Assembly (NCBI RefSeq): GCF_000715075.1
Contig: NC_134085.1
Location: 135,794,060-135,858,059 of the forward strand
DNA length: 64,000 nt
Direction: 5' to 3'
From: Nicotiana tabacum
Lineage: Eukaryota; Streptophyta; Magnoliopsida; Solanales; Solanaceae
Shown piece by piece: positions 10,665 through 24,018 of this stretch (the stretch's first letter is position 1; each line of letters opens with the position of its first letter). Position numbers and translations under genes: made by a program. Under the pieces are notes generated by a model, which worked only from the letters and a program-made list of their open reading frames with translations, did not search any database and was not told the origin of the DNA.

Positions 10665-12670
10665 TGTCACGACCCAAACCGATGGGCCGCAACGGGCACC
10701 CGGTATCTTGCTCAACCGAGTACCAACATAATGTATCTTTTCATGTCATACTATCATAGAAAACTAAGCCAGAAGGCTGTCGTGAGATAAGTAGAATACA
10801 ACATGTGATACCAACTTACACATAAGATATACAGGCCTATAAGACCAAAATAACTACTCGTATATTGAACATAGGCCGACAAGTCCATACAATCTTTTAC
10901 ATACATGACATCTGTCTACAAGCCTGGAAAAATACATAATTCTTATAAAGGTTGGGACAGAGTCCCGCCATACCAAACAATACATGTCTAAATCATACTA
11001 ACCAAACAAGCAACTCCGAAGCAAATAGAGCGCACCAACATCTTCCGCTGAGCTGATAGCCTATTTGAAGGGCACTCGACTTGTCTATCGGGACCTGCTA
11101 GCATGAAACACAATGTCCCCAGGCAAAAGGGATGTAAATACGAATAATGTACCGAGTATGTAAGGCACACAAGTAAGTACATCAGAGACATGGAAGAAGT
11201 AGAGAGTAAATGACTCAACCTATAAGTCTAGATAACTTTGTAAATCATGAAATACTTATAGTATCATGCATATGCGTATGAATGTCATGTCGTGCATAGG
11301 TACATGTTTCATAACATCATCAGGCCTCTGAGGGCATCCTATCATATCATCTCGACCACTGTGGGCAAAATCATCAACGTATACCAGCTGATCAGGTGGT
11401 GACGCGTATATAACTCCGTAACCTTTTCCCATATCCCATATAAATATAATATACATATATAGGCATATATAACTCCATTTGGTCATGGGTCAATGTACAT
11501 TTATAAATGCATAAGAAATATGTTAATAAGATTTTCTCGGAATGCCATACAAATGATATGACTTTCGGATAAACTTTATCAAATACATATTTTTTGAGAT
11601 CCATGAACAGAAGATATAATAATAATTCACATAGGGAATCAAGAATATATACACCCCTAGTATTTCTATGAATAAAGTCATTTATGAAAGTTTCCTATTT
11701 TGCTTGCTTCTTTTGTATTATTTGGATTATGCCAAAAAGAAAGAAGAGATAGCCTTAACATGCCTGAGTCGATTCTCTTGAAAATCCCTCTAACACACGT
11801 CAATTGCAACAACACATAATGGCGGATCGAAGTAGGGAAAAATCCATATGTATTCTTGAGAAATATTATACCATGCTTCCTTAGAATTGTATCTTTCGCA
11901 TAATCGGATCTTGTATGAATTTTCCAAAGCAATTTCACGTTTTCCATCTCTTGTGTTCTTGGTTACTAGATTTGGTCTTGATACAAGATATCACATTTTG
12001 AATTCTTGAAATCTCACGTAATAAAAGTGGAGATGAGATTCATGTCCTTAAGACATAATGATTCCCTTTTTCTTAAAATGGTATATAATTGATGTTAGAA
12101 GATTTTGTCAAATCCTCAAACCTTGCCACCTATATATTTAACTTAAGAGTCATACATAGGGAATAGGGGGTGTTGCCACATTGATTTTTTATAAGTCTTA
12201 TCCAAAAATTTGTCCACTTATTCTTTAATTACACGGTTAATTAGCCATCAAAAATTCACAATTAACCAAATACCCACATAATTGAGAATTATCTCAAATT
12301 ACTTAAAATACTACTTACGTTTATCACACTTTATACACCTTACTATCATGGCCATGTGGTACCTTGTATGGTACTAATCCATGAATATCAGGTATTTTAG
12401 CTCGGGCCGTATTTTATCTCAAAATATTAAACTTCGAGAAAATTCATTTTCTTCGATTTGCTTACCCTCTCACCTTCACGAATTTAATCATCACTTGTTT
12501 GAAATAGCATAATGCTTATAATCTCAAAATAATCTCATTCTCGAACTTACGTTGATTAACTTACGACGAAATTTTAACGTACAAAAATGCGGGAATTTAA
12601 CATCTCATTTCCGAGATTTCATCAATTTATTTATGGTGTACTTTCACGTACGAAAATATGGGGTGTAACA
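10665..12670 (-). repeat. 3' LTR of element B (2,006 bp)
   Basis: Minus-strand termini TGTTACACCCC... and ...GGGTCGTGACA. Matches 17,153-19,118 over its length with scattered substitutions and short indels. Near its start (sense strand) the string ATTTTCGTACGT occurs, and a second relative (ATTTTTGTACGTT) follows within 100 bp, so the U3 start holds a short internal duplication. The 60-90 codon frames inside are not genes. Confidence 0.9.
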
Positions 12671-12686
12671 TCATTCCCCCCTTTGG
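12671..12686 (-). other. Polypurine tract of element B
   Basis: Minus strand CCAAAGGGGGGAATGA directly before the LTR start TGTTACACCCC. This is the expected plus-strand primer for reverse transcription. Confidence 0.8.
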
Positions 12687-15600
12687 AACATTTGTCCTCG
12701 AATGTTGACTGATGCACTTATCATTCTCATAACCCATAGCTCTTGCGAATACTTTAATATTCTCCTTTCCATTTAGGCAACTATTCTTTTAATAAATTCA
12801 AAGGCCAGGGCATTCCCCCCTTTAAGCCTAAGCCCTAGTGGCAATGTATTACGTAAGAAGTTTCAAAGTTATCAATGGAAAATTGTAGATCAACATTGAG
12901 ATGAACCGACAATGGATGGATAAATGATACAAAGTATGAGAGGAGCTTAGACCATCATTCATAAGATGAACAGTAGTGAAGAAGCGTTAAAAGACTTAGC
13001 TTTATGCATATAGGATAAGAAACAAGAGTAACCTGGATTTTGGTTGCAGGCCTCAGTAACAATAAATCGAACTAAGAGTAATGGTATAGTATGGCCTACT
13101 AAGATGTAGTAAAGCTAATGACACCCAGAGGAACAGCTTGACATAATTTGTATATCTTCACAAAGTGAGACCTCGAGATTGGCTAAGAGCTAGAGGAAAA
13201 AGGAGAGAAGCGTCGCATAGGCGCACATATAAAGTTAGAGTCGTACAGGCTGAATGATAGAAGGTAGCAACGGTTATGAGATTAGAAGGATTCTGACTAC
13301 AAGTCGTGGTGTGAGAAAGATGATTAAAGGGGGCTAGGGCTTATGCAGCATCGAGGAATATTTGAAGTGATTTTCCTGATCCACTTAGGGGCGATACTAT
13401 ACTTCAATAATCGTATTTTATAGCATCCCAATGTGATTCACCTTAAAATTCTGTACAATCCATGAAATCCTCTTCAAATCATTACTTAGTCGAAGGCCCA
13501 AACGTCATCCTTTATCTATCACAAACACACCCTCATTCCACTACCAGGGCAACATTCTATTTCCTCTAAATGCTATTAATCTTAGACTCCTTTGAGTTCA
13601 TTCAGGCTATAGTGAGCTTTGTATAACTTAGAGAAACCATCTACTCTTCTTGTTTACATGGGCTTAATCCTGAGGACTTATCTATTTTCGTTACCTTCTC
13701 ACTCGCCCGTTCTTATCCTTACTCCTGTCTTCTAGAACCATGTCGCTTTACCATACAATAGCTTGCGACCTACACATTATATTACTTGCAACTTTTCAAG
13801 TTTCTTGCATCATAGATTTTCTTATGTCATTTTGGAACATCAAGCGAGACATCACAACGTCTCTAACTCTTCTTTACTCACTTAGTCATGCTTTTCGATA
13901 CCTAGACCATAGGGTTGGAAGGTATGCTACTGACAACGCTGCTATCATTCCTGGATATTGAATCCCAGTGCTTTTAGACTTCTATCCGAAGCATGGACTA
14001 TTCACGATCTTATGCCTTTGAGTATCTTGTAAGTTGTTCACCTTTACCTTACTTACCTTAAAATCTCACATCATATCTTCTATCTCTTTCATGACCTCCC
14101 TTCCATATAGGTATAATTCACATCCATAACTTGAAGCTCTATTATAATACTTGCACCTCTGGTGCATACACAATCCGGTGGGAGTTTTGTACTGACTTCT
14201 TATGAGGCTGGTACTTTTCTAACCAGCTTTATCATAGGGCTGTTATAGAATATGGTTGGTGTACTATCCCTCTGCTACCTCTGATATTAAGAGTGATCCT
14301 GCAATGCTCTCAATTACTATGTCCATAATTTTCTGGGTGCAATAATCAAACTCCTGATTTACTTAGTTGATGTAACTCTTTGGTTTCCTCTTTCCTCTGA
14401 TCAACCTTTATGCATGCTTAAACTATCTTACGATTTGTGGCTCATGGTATCAGTTACTACTAAAAGCCTTTTATGGGAGCTATGGAATATCCATGATATA
14501 ATTCTTTAACAATTCAATCCTTTGTTTAGGACCTGGACTCAATTCTTTCTTTTAACTCGTACCAGAGTCTTCTATGGTTGTATGATTGTTAACATATATG
14601 TTGTATGGATAATACTCTGAATGTTAAGTGCGTTCATAATGTAACTAACTCTGGATCATTGCTCGAATAACTCCTTCTATTCCCTTTCAACTTTCTTTTA
14701 ACGTAAGATATTACTTCTCCTGGTCATTCTGCCACTTGTTGCGTGCATACTTAGCTTATCTTAGTGCCCACACATATTGTAATTTCATACAACTCATATG
14801 ATATTGAATATCACTTCTGAGTTTACTCCCCGTTCAATAGCCACGGTAGGCGCCACCTTCTTATGCAGTGCATATAATGTTGTTGTGAGACTATTGTTAC
14901 AAGACGATTTCCTTTTTAGGTCATTGTGCTTAGGTTGTATCCTTTTTCCTTATTTCCTCAGCTAGTCTTTTCTTATAATACTTAGGGAGGACCCTTTGAC
15001 TCTTGTAAATCTGTGAGCTTATTACGGACCTTTTGATGTCCTTCCTTGCCTATAATTATCCATAGTTACTTACCTCTTTGCCCTTGTTCTTGAAGGGTTA
15101 CTTCTGAACTGATATTTTGACTGTCTTCCCAGTGGCACTCTCTTTTATTCCCATAACGTTCATACGGTACCTTTAAGTATTCCGACTCCTATCTGAATAT
15201 ATATCAAGTATTACCATAAGATTAGGCTTCACTATATTTATCTTGTGCGATATGTTAATTTGTCTATGTCTTCTTCTCTAGCCATAACTAGGCTCTTCTT
15301 GAATCAACTACTAACTATTTGTTGGCCCATTCTCATATCAATATTCTGTGTAATCTTTCTTGGGTTATTTTCTTTGTCTTAACTTACCTCTCGCATTGGT
15401 TCCTTATTTATTCATTACATCCTAGGTAGGAACCCTTACTTTATTTCCTTAACGTCGCGCTTGAATAATGTTCTAGAATCGTAGCATATATTTAGGCTTT
15501 GGATAATTGCAATCTCATCCCTTTTTTTTGCATTCTTCCTTTACCATTCCATAATTACTAGAACCGCTTAATTCTGGCTTAATGCCCTATCATTCCATAT

Positions 15601-17136
15601 TTTCCCCTTTAAGGGAGTGCTAAGATTTGGAGCTATGATGACCTACCTACAGATGTTTTACCTCTTCATCTTTGGCATACTTTCATATCATCGACGACCC
15701 TTACTCGCCTAGAGGTAATCCTTCTATACCAAGGATAACAAAATTCCTTGCTCACGAGGGTGACACTTAGTATAACCGGCACATACATTCCCTTAAACTG
15801 AACTTTACTCACATTGTGCTTTAGGGAAGCGTCTTTCTGAATGACCATTCTCAGAATTTCTCATGAATCTTCTTCTGTTGTCCATTCTATTATCGCCGGA
15901 ACAAAATCTAAAATTCTCATGATGCCGACTATTATTAATCACTCAGTCCCTAATTCATGTTTAGCTTATCTTATTCACAAATCCATACTGGTTTAACTTC
16001 TCCTTCTGTTAATCACGTTAGAGTTGCGAACGTATTTCTCGAAATGAAGATGTGACTGTATGGCTATACTCTTTTGTTGTCTTAAGGCCCATCACCTTTC
16101 GTCTCTTTCTTCATTTGACTATAGATTCTGGAACACTCTACCGTTGTCATCCATGCTTGACATCTCACTCATAATTCTTCCTTATCTCTCTTCTCATTAC
16201 TCTGCTAATAGTTATGCCTATCCCTTTCTTATGAAAACTTCAACATAACATTCTTTCCCTTTTAGCTCTCCTTGCTTCATTCATCGGCTCTTCAGGTTGC
16301 TCAACATCCTCGCTCTACTAGGGACGACAGTCACACTAAGGTAATATTTATCCCTTCCGGGCTTTCAATGCCTATCTTTGTAATGCTCATATCTAGCTGT
16401 ACTATTTTAGAGTGCAACATCTGGGTATCTCACGAAGAGATGTGTTAGCACATTTGCAATATTCTTTGGAAATGTCAACTGATGCAAACAATTCATCCAT
16501 CATTTTGGGTTACTCTAACCCCAGTGATATCCTGTCCTCCTCTTATATTACTTCTGTTAACCCCCATAGGGCAAACTGGAATGGGTGTGACCAATTGTAC
16601 ATACCTCTGTTACTATTGAAGGTAAATCAAAATGCTTCTTTCTCTCTGCCTCAGTTGAAAATACCGATAATCTTCATTAACTGGGTACCCTTTTTCACCT
16701 TGCTTCTGTTAATTGTTGGAACTTATGTCTACTTTCAGATTCTCTTTTTCCTTTTTATCGTAAAAGTGGATAGGCATTCTTGTCTTATGGATCCTTATCA
16801 AGAAGCTTACACATCTTAGTATACACATGGTCTGCTGAATGCTTCACATTTATCCATCATAAGCATAATGTAAAAACAGATTTCTTCTAACTCAACTCTT
16901 CCACAACTATCTCTCTTACCACCTGTTTTTCTGGATGTAGGCATCATTATATTATGAATAAGATAGAGTTTAGGAAATTGAGTTCTTACAACTGAGCTCT
17001 ACCACACGATCTAGAGTAAGAAGAGAGAGTGACAGTCCTAAATGCCCTATAGCCTCCTACTTATAAGTGTGGTGCACGACACACCCATAAACAAGACTCT
17101 ACTAGACAGAGCTTGTAGACTCCCTAGGACAGAACT
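12687..17136 (-). other. Interior of element B, no coding capacity seen
   Basis: About 4.45 kb. Neither strand shows a zinc knuckle, protease, RT (xxDD), RNase H or integrase motif; the longest frames (16,412-16,819 plus; 15,666-15,848 minus) resemble nothing I know. The minus (sense) strand is purine-rich over long stretches. The last segment before the left LTR, minus strand GAGGACAAATGTTCC, resembles the end of a chromovirus pol, the only hint of a coding ancestor. Confidence 0.6.
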
Positions 17137-17148
17137 CCTCTGATACCA
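17137..17148 (-). other. Initiator-Met tRNA primer binding site of element B
   Basis: Minus strand TGGTATCAGAGG, four bases after the LTR end. The usual sequence is TGGTATCAGAGC, so one base differs. Confidence 0.85.
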
Positions 17149-17152
17149 CTTT

Positions 17153-19118
17153 TGTCAAAACCCAAATCGATGGAACGCGACGGGCACCCGGTACCTTGCT
17201 CAACTGAGTACAACTATAATGTATTTTTTCATGTCATACTATCATAGATAACTGAGCCAGAATGCTGCCGTGAGATAAGTAGAATACAACACGTGATACC
17301 AACTTATACATAAGACATACAGGCCTATAAGACAAAAATAGCCACTCGTATACTGAACATAAGCCGACAAGGCCATACAATCTTTTACGCACATGACATC
17401 TGCCTAAAAGCCTCTAAAAATACATAATTTTTACAAAGGTCGGGACAGAGTCCATACCAAACAATACACGTCTAAATCATACTAACCAAACAAGCAACTC
17501 CAAAGCAAATGGAGCGCACCAACATCTTCCGTTGCTTGGAGGGCTCTCGACCTGTCTATTGGAACCTATAGGCATGAAACGTAACGTTCCCAGGCAAAAG
17601 GGATGTCAGTACGAATAATGGACCGAGTATGTAAGGCACATAAGTAAGTACATAACAGACTTTGAAGAAACATGGAGTACATGACTCAACCTGTAAGTCT
17701 AGATAACTTTTTAAATCATGAAATACTTATAGAGTCATACATATGTGTATGAACATCATGTCGTGCATAGGTACATGTTTCATAACATCATAGGCCTCTG
17801 AGGGCATCCCATCATATCATCTCGGCCACTATAGGCAAAATCATCAACATATACCCGCTGATCAGGTGGTGATGCGTATATAACGCTGTAACCTTTTCCC
17901 ATATACCATAAAAATATAATATTCATATATACGCATATATAACTTCATCTTTTCAGGGGTCAATATACATGTATAAATGCATGAAATGCTTAAGAAAGAC
18001 GTTAATAAGATTTTCTCGGAATACCATAAAAATCGATATGCCTTTCGGATAAACTTTATCAAATACATATTTTTCTAAGACCCATGAATAGAAGATATAA
18101 TAATAATAATTCACATGGGGAATCAAGAATATAGACACCCTTTGTCTCTATGAATAGAGTCATTTATGAAAGTTGCATATTTTGCTCGCTTCATTTGTAT
18201 TATCTGGATCATGCCAAAAGGAAAGAAGGGATAGCCCTAACATACCTGATCCGATTCTCTTGAAAATCCCTCTAACACACGTCAATTCCAACAACACGTA
18301 ACGGTGGATCGAAGTAGGGAAATATTTGTATGATATTCTTGAGAAATATTATACCGTGCTTCCTCATAATTACATCTTTTGCATAATCGGATCTTGTATG
18401 AATTTTCCGAAGCAATTTCGCGTTTTCCATCTCTTGCATTCTTTGTTATTGGATTTGGTCTTGATACAAGATATCATATTTTGAATTCTTGAAATCTCAA
18501 TTAATAAAAGTGGAGATGAGATTCATGTCCTTAAGACATAATGATTCCCTTTTCTCAAAATGATATATAACTGACGTTAGAAGATTTTGTCAAATTCTCA
18601 AACCTTTCCACCTATATATTTAACTTAAGAGCCATACATAGGGAATTTTGGGTGTTGCCACATTAATTTTTTATAAGTCTTATCCAAAAAATTACCCACT
18701 TATTCTTTAATTACATGGTTAATCTTTCACCAAAAATCCACAATTAACCAAATATCCACATAATTGAGAATTATCTCAAATTACTTAAAATATTACTTAC
18801 TTTTATCATACTTTATACACCTTAGTGTCATGGCCATGTGATACCTTGTATGGTACTAGTCTATAAATACCGGGTATTTTAGCTCGGGCCGTATTTTATC
18901 TTCGATTTTCTTACCCTCTCACCTTTACGAATTTACTCATCGCTTGTTTGAAATAGCATAATGCTTATAATCTCAAAATAATCCCATTCTCGAACTTATG
19001 TCGATTAACTTACGCCGAAATTTTAGCGTTCGAAAATGCGAGATGTAATATCTCATTTATGAGCTTCCATTAATTTATTTATGGCATACTTTCACGTACA
19101 AAAATATGGGGTGTAATA
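17153..19118 (-). repeat. 5' LTR of element B (1,966 bp)
   Basis: Direct repeat of 10,665-12,670. The outer terminus reads TATTACACCCC on the minus strand instead of TGTTACACCCC (a G-to-A change on the sense strand), and the inner end reads GGGTTTTGACA. A roughly 40-bp block present in the other LTR near 12,420 is missing near 18,900. Confidence 0.9.
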
Positions 19119-19952
19119 TATTGGATTAGGTATATATCTAGACTAAGTGTATGAGGTGCCCAAAATGCACTTCTACATGTTTGTTTGTTTCTTTCTACTT
19201 CTGATTTTTATGCTAATATTTGTAAATTAAAATCTAGAGAACGATATTTTTGGTGTTGTTTTTTAAGATTATAAAAGATCTAGGGTCGTGACTTTCACCT
19301 AGGTATTTACCAAACGGATTGTGGGCATTAAGGTAAGTTTGATTGGTCGGGGTGTAATATAACAATCACACGCAATTACCCACTCGATACCTCTCGGTAG
19401 TTAGTGTGGTTTTGCCCAATTTGGCTTTCTCAAGTCCAAATGGGTAATTCACAAAACAAGTGATAGATGCTGTGTCCGCCCCCTTCTTAGTCAATGGGGC
19501 ACATCAGGTTTGGCATCTACTACAAAAGAGGCCTACTTGTGGGGCACTGTGTATTTACAACCTCAAAAGTCACCCGCAGGAGCTTAAAACCAATATCTTG
19601 GGGAAAGGCCTCTACTCTACGAACCAAGTCTTTCTGACGAGGCACCAACTTTCTTTTTGATCCCTGAGTAGCATTTCCTTTCACTGAGGAATGGGCGGAT
19701 GCTTTAACACTTGAGTGCCTCCCTTTTTTGATGATCTTGTCACTTCTCTTAAACTATAGCTTCAAGCTACTATTGATGCAGGAACAAATCACTATAAATA
19801 GATATCTCAAGTCGGGTCTTACTATCTCTAGATTCAATCCTTTAATTGGGGCTATCAATTTCTTGAGTTCACCCAAATTCCTTGTTAGCCAAGTTTTCTT
19901 AGACTTAGTCTCTCTTTCTCAAGTAGAGTCTAAGTCAATTAGGCATGAATCA
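19119..19952 (-). mobile_element. 5' LTR of element A, segment 2
   Basis: Lies between element B and solo LTR C. Bounded by the duplications TATTG (19,119-19,123) and AATCA (19,948-19,952). No gene is supported; the plus-strand frames at 19,460-19,660 and 19,728-20,027 are antisense to the LTR and the second crosses into C. Confidence 0.6.
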
Positions 19953-20998
19953 TGTAACGACCCGACCAATCGTTTTGAGCATTTGCACTTCCCTAGCCAG
20001 TTCTCGGGCATGACTAGCCCCGTATGATGAATTATGACCTATGTAAATCGTCGGTTTTAGTTTTTAGGATAATCGGAATAGATTTGGAAGAACAATTCTC
20101 AGCTTGAAGCTTTAAATTTGAAAAGTTTAACCAAGTTATGACTTTTTAGCATTCGATCTCGGATTTGGATTTTTATAATTTGGTTAGATCCGTTAGGTGA
20201 TTTTGGACTTGGGAGCATGCCAGGAATGTATTTTGGAGGTCTGTGGTAGATTTAGGCTCGAATTGGCGAAATTGGAAATTTGGCGTTTTCCGGTCGGTAG
20301 TGGAAATTTTTATATCGGGGTCAGAATGGAATTCCGAAAATTGGAGTAGGTCCGTTGTGTCATTTGTGACATGTGTGCAAAATTTGAGTTCATTCGGACG
20401 AGATTTGATAGACTTTTTGATCGAATTTGGAATTTGGAAGTTTTGGGATTCTTAGGCTTGAATCCGAGGGTGATTTGAACATGTCTGTGGTAGAGTCTAA
20501 GTCAAAATTTGATGTTGTTTTGAACATTCTGAAGGTTGGAACAAGTTTGAATGATATTATGGGGTGTGTTGGCATGTTTTGTTGGGGTCCCATGAGGCTC
20601 GGATAAGTTTTGGAAGAGTTTTTGGAAGATTTTGCCTTTTTGAGCATAAACATGTAATGATCCAAAGGTCCATTTTTAGTTCTAGAGATCGAAATTTGAT
20701 TTTGAGACTTCCGGAATTTTGATAATGAATTATAGGAGTGATATGAAAAGTTTGGTCTAATTTTATCAAGTCGCGATTGGGTTTTAGACTCGAAACATGA
20801 GTTAATTATTTAACGAGCGAAATAGGTATCGCACTGAGCAAATGAGCTCTGAATTAAGCTTTGATTGAAGGGCTATGTTCGTATTATTATTTGTGACTCA
20901 TAGGAACAAGAATCATCGAATTCCGAGTTCGTATCGTGGAGTTAGAGCCTTTTTAGTGAAAATAAATATTGCTGGTGCAACAGGATCTGGTGCGCACA

Positions 20999-21060
20999 TT
21001 TAGCGACCAGATTTGCCACTTTTAGCGACGGGAATGGGGCTTTTAGCAACCAGAATCGTG
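20999..21060 (+). repeat. Short-word array of LTR C (TTTTAGCGACCAGA family)
   Basis: Three copies of a TTTAGCGACCAG / TTTTAGCGACGGG / TTTTAGCAACCAG word with the TAG at 21,001, 21,023 and 21,044, i.e. 22 and 21 bp apart. It sits about 34% into the LTR, the same relative place as the dyad arrays of D and H. Confidence 0.8.
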
Positions 21061-22469
21061 TTTTATTGAGTTGTCTTGTTTTTTTAGCTCATTCCCATAT
21101 TTTTGGACGAAAAGAATGCGGCTTGGGGCGATTTTTGAACGAGAAGTCATGGGAAATCTTGAGGTAAGTCACTTGTGATCATTTCTGCTCCATAATATTG
21201 AATTATCATCAAATAATCCGACTGGATTATATGTTTTTGATGTGTAAATTGGTGATTTGGACCTACGGATTTGAAAATAAGATTTGAAGATTTGGAGGCC
21301 GAATTGTTATCGGAATTTAGTAATTTTCGTATGGTTGGACTTGTGGTTGAATGGGTTGTCGGATTTTGTGATTTTTATTAGATTCCGAGACATGGGCCCG
21401 GGGGTCGGGTTTGGCCAATTTCGGAATTCTTGGTGTAAATTGGTTATTTTCGAGTGGGCTTTGTTCCCTTAGCATATTTTGATGGTATGAATCTGTTTTT
21501 GGTTAGATTTGGAGCATTAGGAGGCCGAGTCGAGAGGCAAAGGCATCGCGGGCTAGAATTTGGACCGGATTGAGGTAAGTAATGATTGTAAATGTTGTCC
21601 TGAGGGTATGAAACCTCGGATTTCACATCGTTGTACTACTTTGAGGTAACGCACATGCTAGATGACGAGCATGAGGTCATGCACCGTTGGGGATTGTGAC
21701 TTAGTCCGTCCCGTATGACTGTTACGTCGCGTATTTGATTAAAACTTGTTTGATATCTGTCACAACCCGGATTTCCCACCCTCGAGAGTCGTGATGGAGC
21801 CTACTAATGTGAGCTAGGCAAGCCATTCCTTTGAACTAATTTACCTTTTTACCAATTTTATTCTCTTTACAATTATATAAAACAGTAGCGGATAAACAAC
21901 GGAAATTTAGATTAAGCTGAAGAAAACAACAAAAATATCTAAATATGTATCTATTACAACAGTTTAAGCCTTAGTCACCCAGAACTGGTGTCACAGTACC
22001 ACAGATGGTCTAAGACCGCTAAATGCAAAGATTGAAAATAAAAGACACACTGTTTCTGAAGCAAATAGATGAAACAGGAAATAAAGGATAGAGGAGACGC
22101 CGGGGCCTGCGAACGCCTGTAGGTCTACCTTGGATCTCCGCGTGGACTGAAGGTAGCCTCCAAACTACGGACCAAGAGGTGCTCCGGGATCTACACATAG
22201 TATAGAGTGTAGTATCAGCACAACCGACCCCACGTGCTGGTAAGTGTCTAGCCTAACCTTGGCAAAGTAGTGACGAGGCTAGGACCAAACTACCAAATAA
22301 ACCTGTGCAATTCAAATATATACAACAGAAAAGAAGTACAGAAATAAACAGTCAAGTATGGGAGGGGTAGCATGCTATGGGGGAGATATCAATTCAGGAT
22401 AGAAAGTCATCAGGTAATTGAAAGAAACAATATATCTCGAATAACCACAAAGAACCAGAAATCAATAAG

Positions 22470-22750
22470 TGTACGACATCACCCTTCGTGCTTTTACTCT
22501 CATCCTCACCCAAGCAATAAACTAATGAAAATGTGCACGACATCACCCTTCATGTTTTTACTCTCATCCTCACCATATAATCAATATAATCGACCCAAAA
22601 TAGTACATCGTGCGGCACGACATCACCCTTCGTGCTTTACACTCTTTCCTCACAAATCATACATGGTATCACCCTTCGTGCTTTAACACTCTTTCCTCAC
22701 AAAACAATACACGACATCACTATTCGTGCTTTAACACTCTTCCTCACCCA
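22470..22750 (-). repeat. Minisatellite of LTR D
   Basis: Five imperfect units containing CATCACCCTTCGTGCTTT followed by an ACTCT(T)TCCTCAC block, spaced about 50-85 bp (near 22,480, 22,540, 22,620, 22,668, 22,713). A second small repeat follows, CAACTCGAGCCAATGCTC twice (22,923 and 22,982). Confidence 0.85.
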
Positions 22751-23762
22751 AACAACAATCACAAACAAGAGGGAAAGAGAATAAATGAAATTATAGTAAG
22801 ACCCGGCAAGGGAACAACATCAATAACATCAACATCCCGGCTAGGGATATAACAAATAAAGCAACAATGTCCCGGCAATGGACGTAACATAATGATCTCT
22901 TCTCTTTTTCACTTTTACTTCACAACTCGAGCCAATGCTCTAAAGGTTCAATTATCACTTATACTTTCATTTCTCATTATACAACTCGAGCCAATGCTCA
23001 AAGTTCGAGTGTCACAATTACTTCCACAAACTTTGCCCAACAATAAAAATCATCAATCAAGGCACGAAAAATACAATGAAGTCATAATAACCACAATATA
23101 ATACTCACGGGCATCCTTGACACCAACGTATAAATACTCGTCACCATGCCTATACGTCGTACTCAACATATACCACATAGCAAATTGGACTCGACTCCTA
23201 ATCCCTCAAGCTAAGGTTAGACCAAACACTTACCTCAAAGCCACGAGCACAATCTAGCTCCAACTACCGCTTTACCTCTTGGTTCTACTTCCAATTCGCT
23301 TGTATCAAGCCACAATTTACTTAATAACATTAATAAATGCTAAATATACCAATTCTAATGCATGAAAATAGGTTTTCTAGTGTTTTTCCCAAAAAGTCAA
23401 AAATTGCCCCCGGGCCCACATGGTCAAAACCCGAAGTTCGAACCAAAACCGGATTACCCATTCACTCCCGAGCCCGAATATATAATTGGTTTTGGAATCC
23501 GACCTCAATTTGAGGTCTAACTCCCCAAATTTCAATATTCTTAGGTTTTTCCCAAAGTTCCCAATTCCACCATGAAAACCCTAGATTCTAGGATGAAATC
23601 TTGTAAAAAGAAGTTAAGAAGTAAAGAAAATGAGTTAGAAATCACTTACCAATGTTTTGGAGAAGAAACGTTGTTTGAAATATTGCCTCTTATATTTTTG
23701 GGGTTTTGAAAAATGAAAAATAACTGAAAATCTCGTCTTAATATACCTCTCCCAGACCCCCT

Positions 23763-24018
23763 GTGCGGACCGCACAAAATCGAGTGCGGCCGCACAACTC
23801 TCCATGTGGACTGCAGTGACATGATTTAGTATTTTGTCCATAACTTTCTATACAGATGTCCAAATTGTGATTTCTTTACCTTTCTGGAAACTAAACATGA
23901 AGGGCTACAACTTTCGTTTTTGCATCATCTCAAAACTACTTGTAGATCAAAAGATATAGACTTACGAAGTTGGACCAGTGAACCTGCGTGGACCGCACAA
24001 AATCGAGTGCGGCCGCAA
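23763..24018. repeat. Two GTGCGG dyads of LTR D
   Basis: GTGCGGACCGCAC (23,763) plus GTGCGGCCGCAC (23,784), and GCGTGGACCGCAC (23,988) plus GTGCGGCCGC (24,009). Each pair is 21 bp start-to-start with the same spacer AAAATCGA. The words are those of element A although the LTRs are otherwise unrelated. Confidence 0.9.

Larger units (their letters stand above)
10665..19118 (-). mobile_element. Element B: LTR retrotransposon with non-coding interior
   Basis: 8.45 kb, flanked by CATTG (10,660-10,664) and TATTG (19,119-19,123), a 5-bp target duplication with one transition. Two long direct repeats form the LTRs. On the minus strand the primer site TGGTATCAGAGG (17,148-17,137) matches initiator-Met tRNA, and a purine tract precedes the other LTR, so transcription runs right to left. 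The 4.5-kb interior has no recognisable gag or pol. This looks like a large non-autonomous element (LARD-like) of Ty3/gypsy ancestry, probably mobilised by a relative. Confidence 0.8.

Noticed and set aside
10665..10700. Terminal inverted repeats TGTCACGACCC / GGGTCGTGACA as a sign of a DNA transposon
   Set aside because: They are LTR termini; primer sites, polypurine tracts and 5-bp duplications show LTR elements.
16412..16819. 135-codon frame in element B
   Set aside because: It lies on the strand opposite to the element's direction, has no known motif, and stands alone in a non-coding interior.
20243..20665. Overlapping frames of 70-91 codons on both strands
   Set aside because: Inside solo LTR C; similar frames appear at 29,633-29,908 and 36,825-37,094 in the LTRs of H because the LTR sequences are related, not because a protein is encoded.
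22372..22852. Two overlapping plus-strand frames with His/Pro/Ser repeats
   Set aside because: Direct translation of the minisatellite of LTR D.
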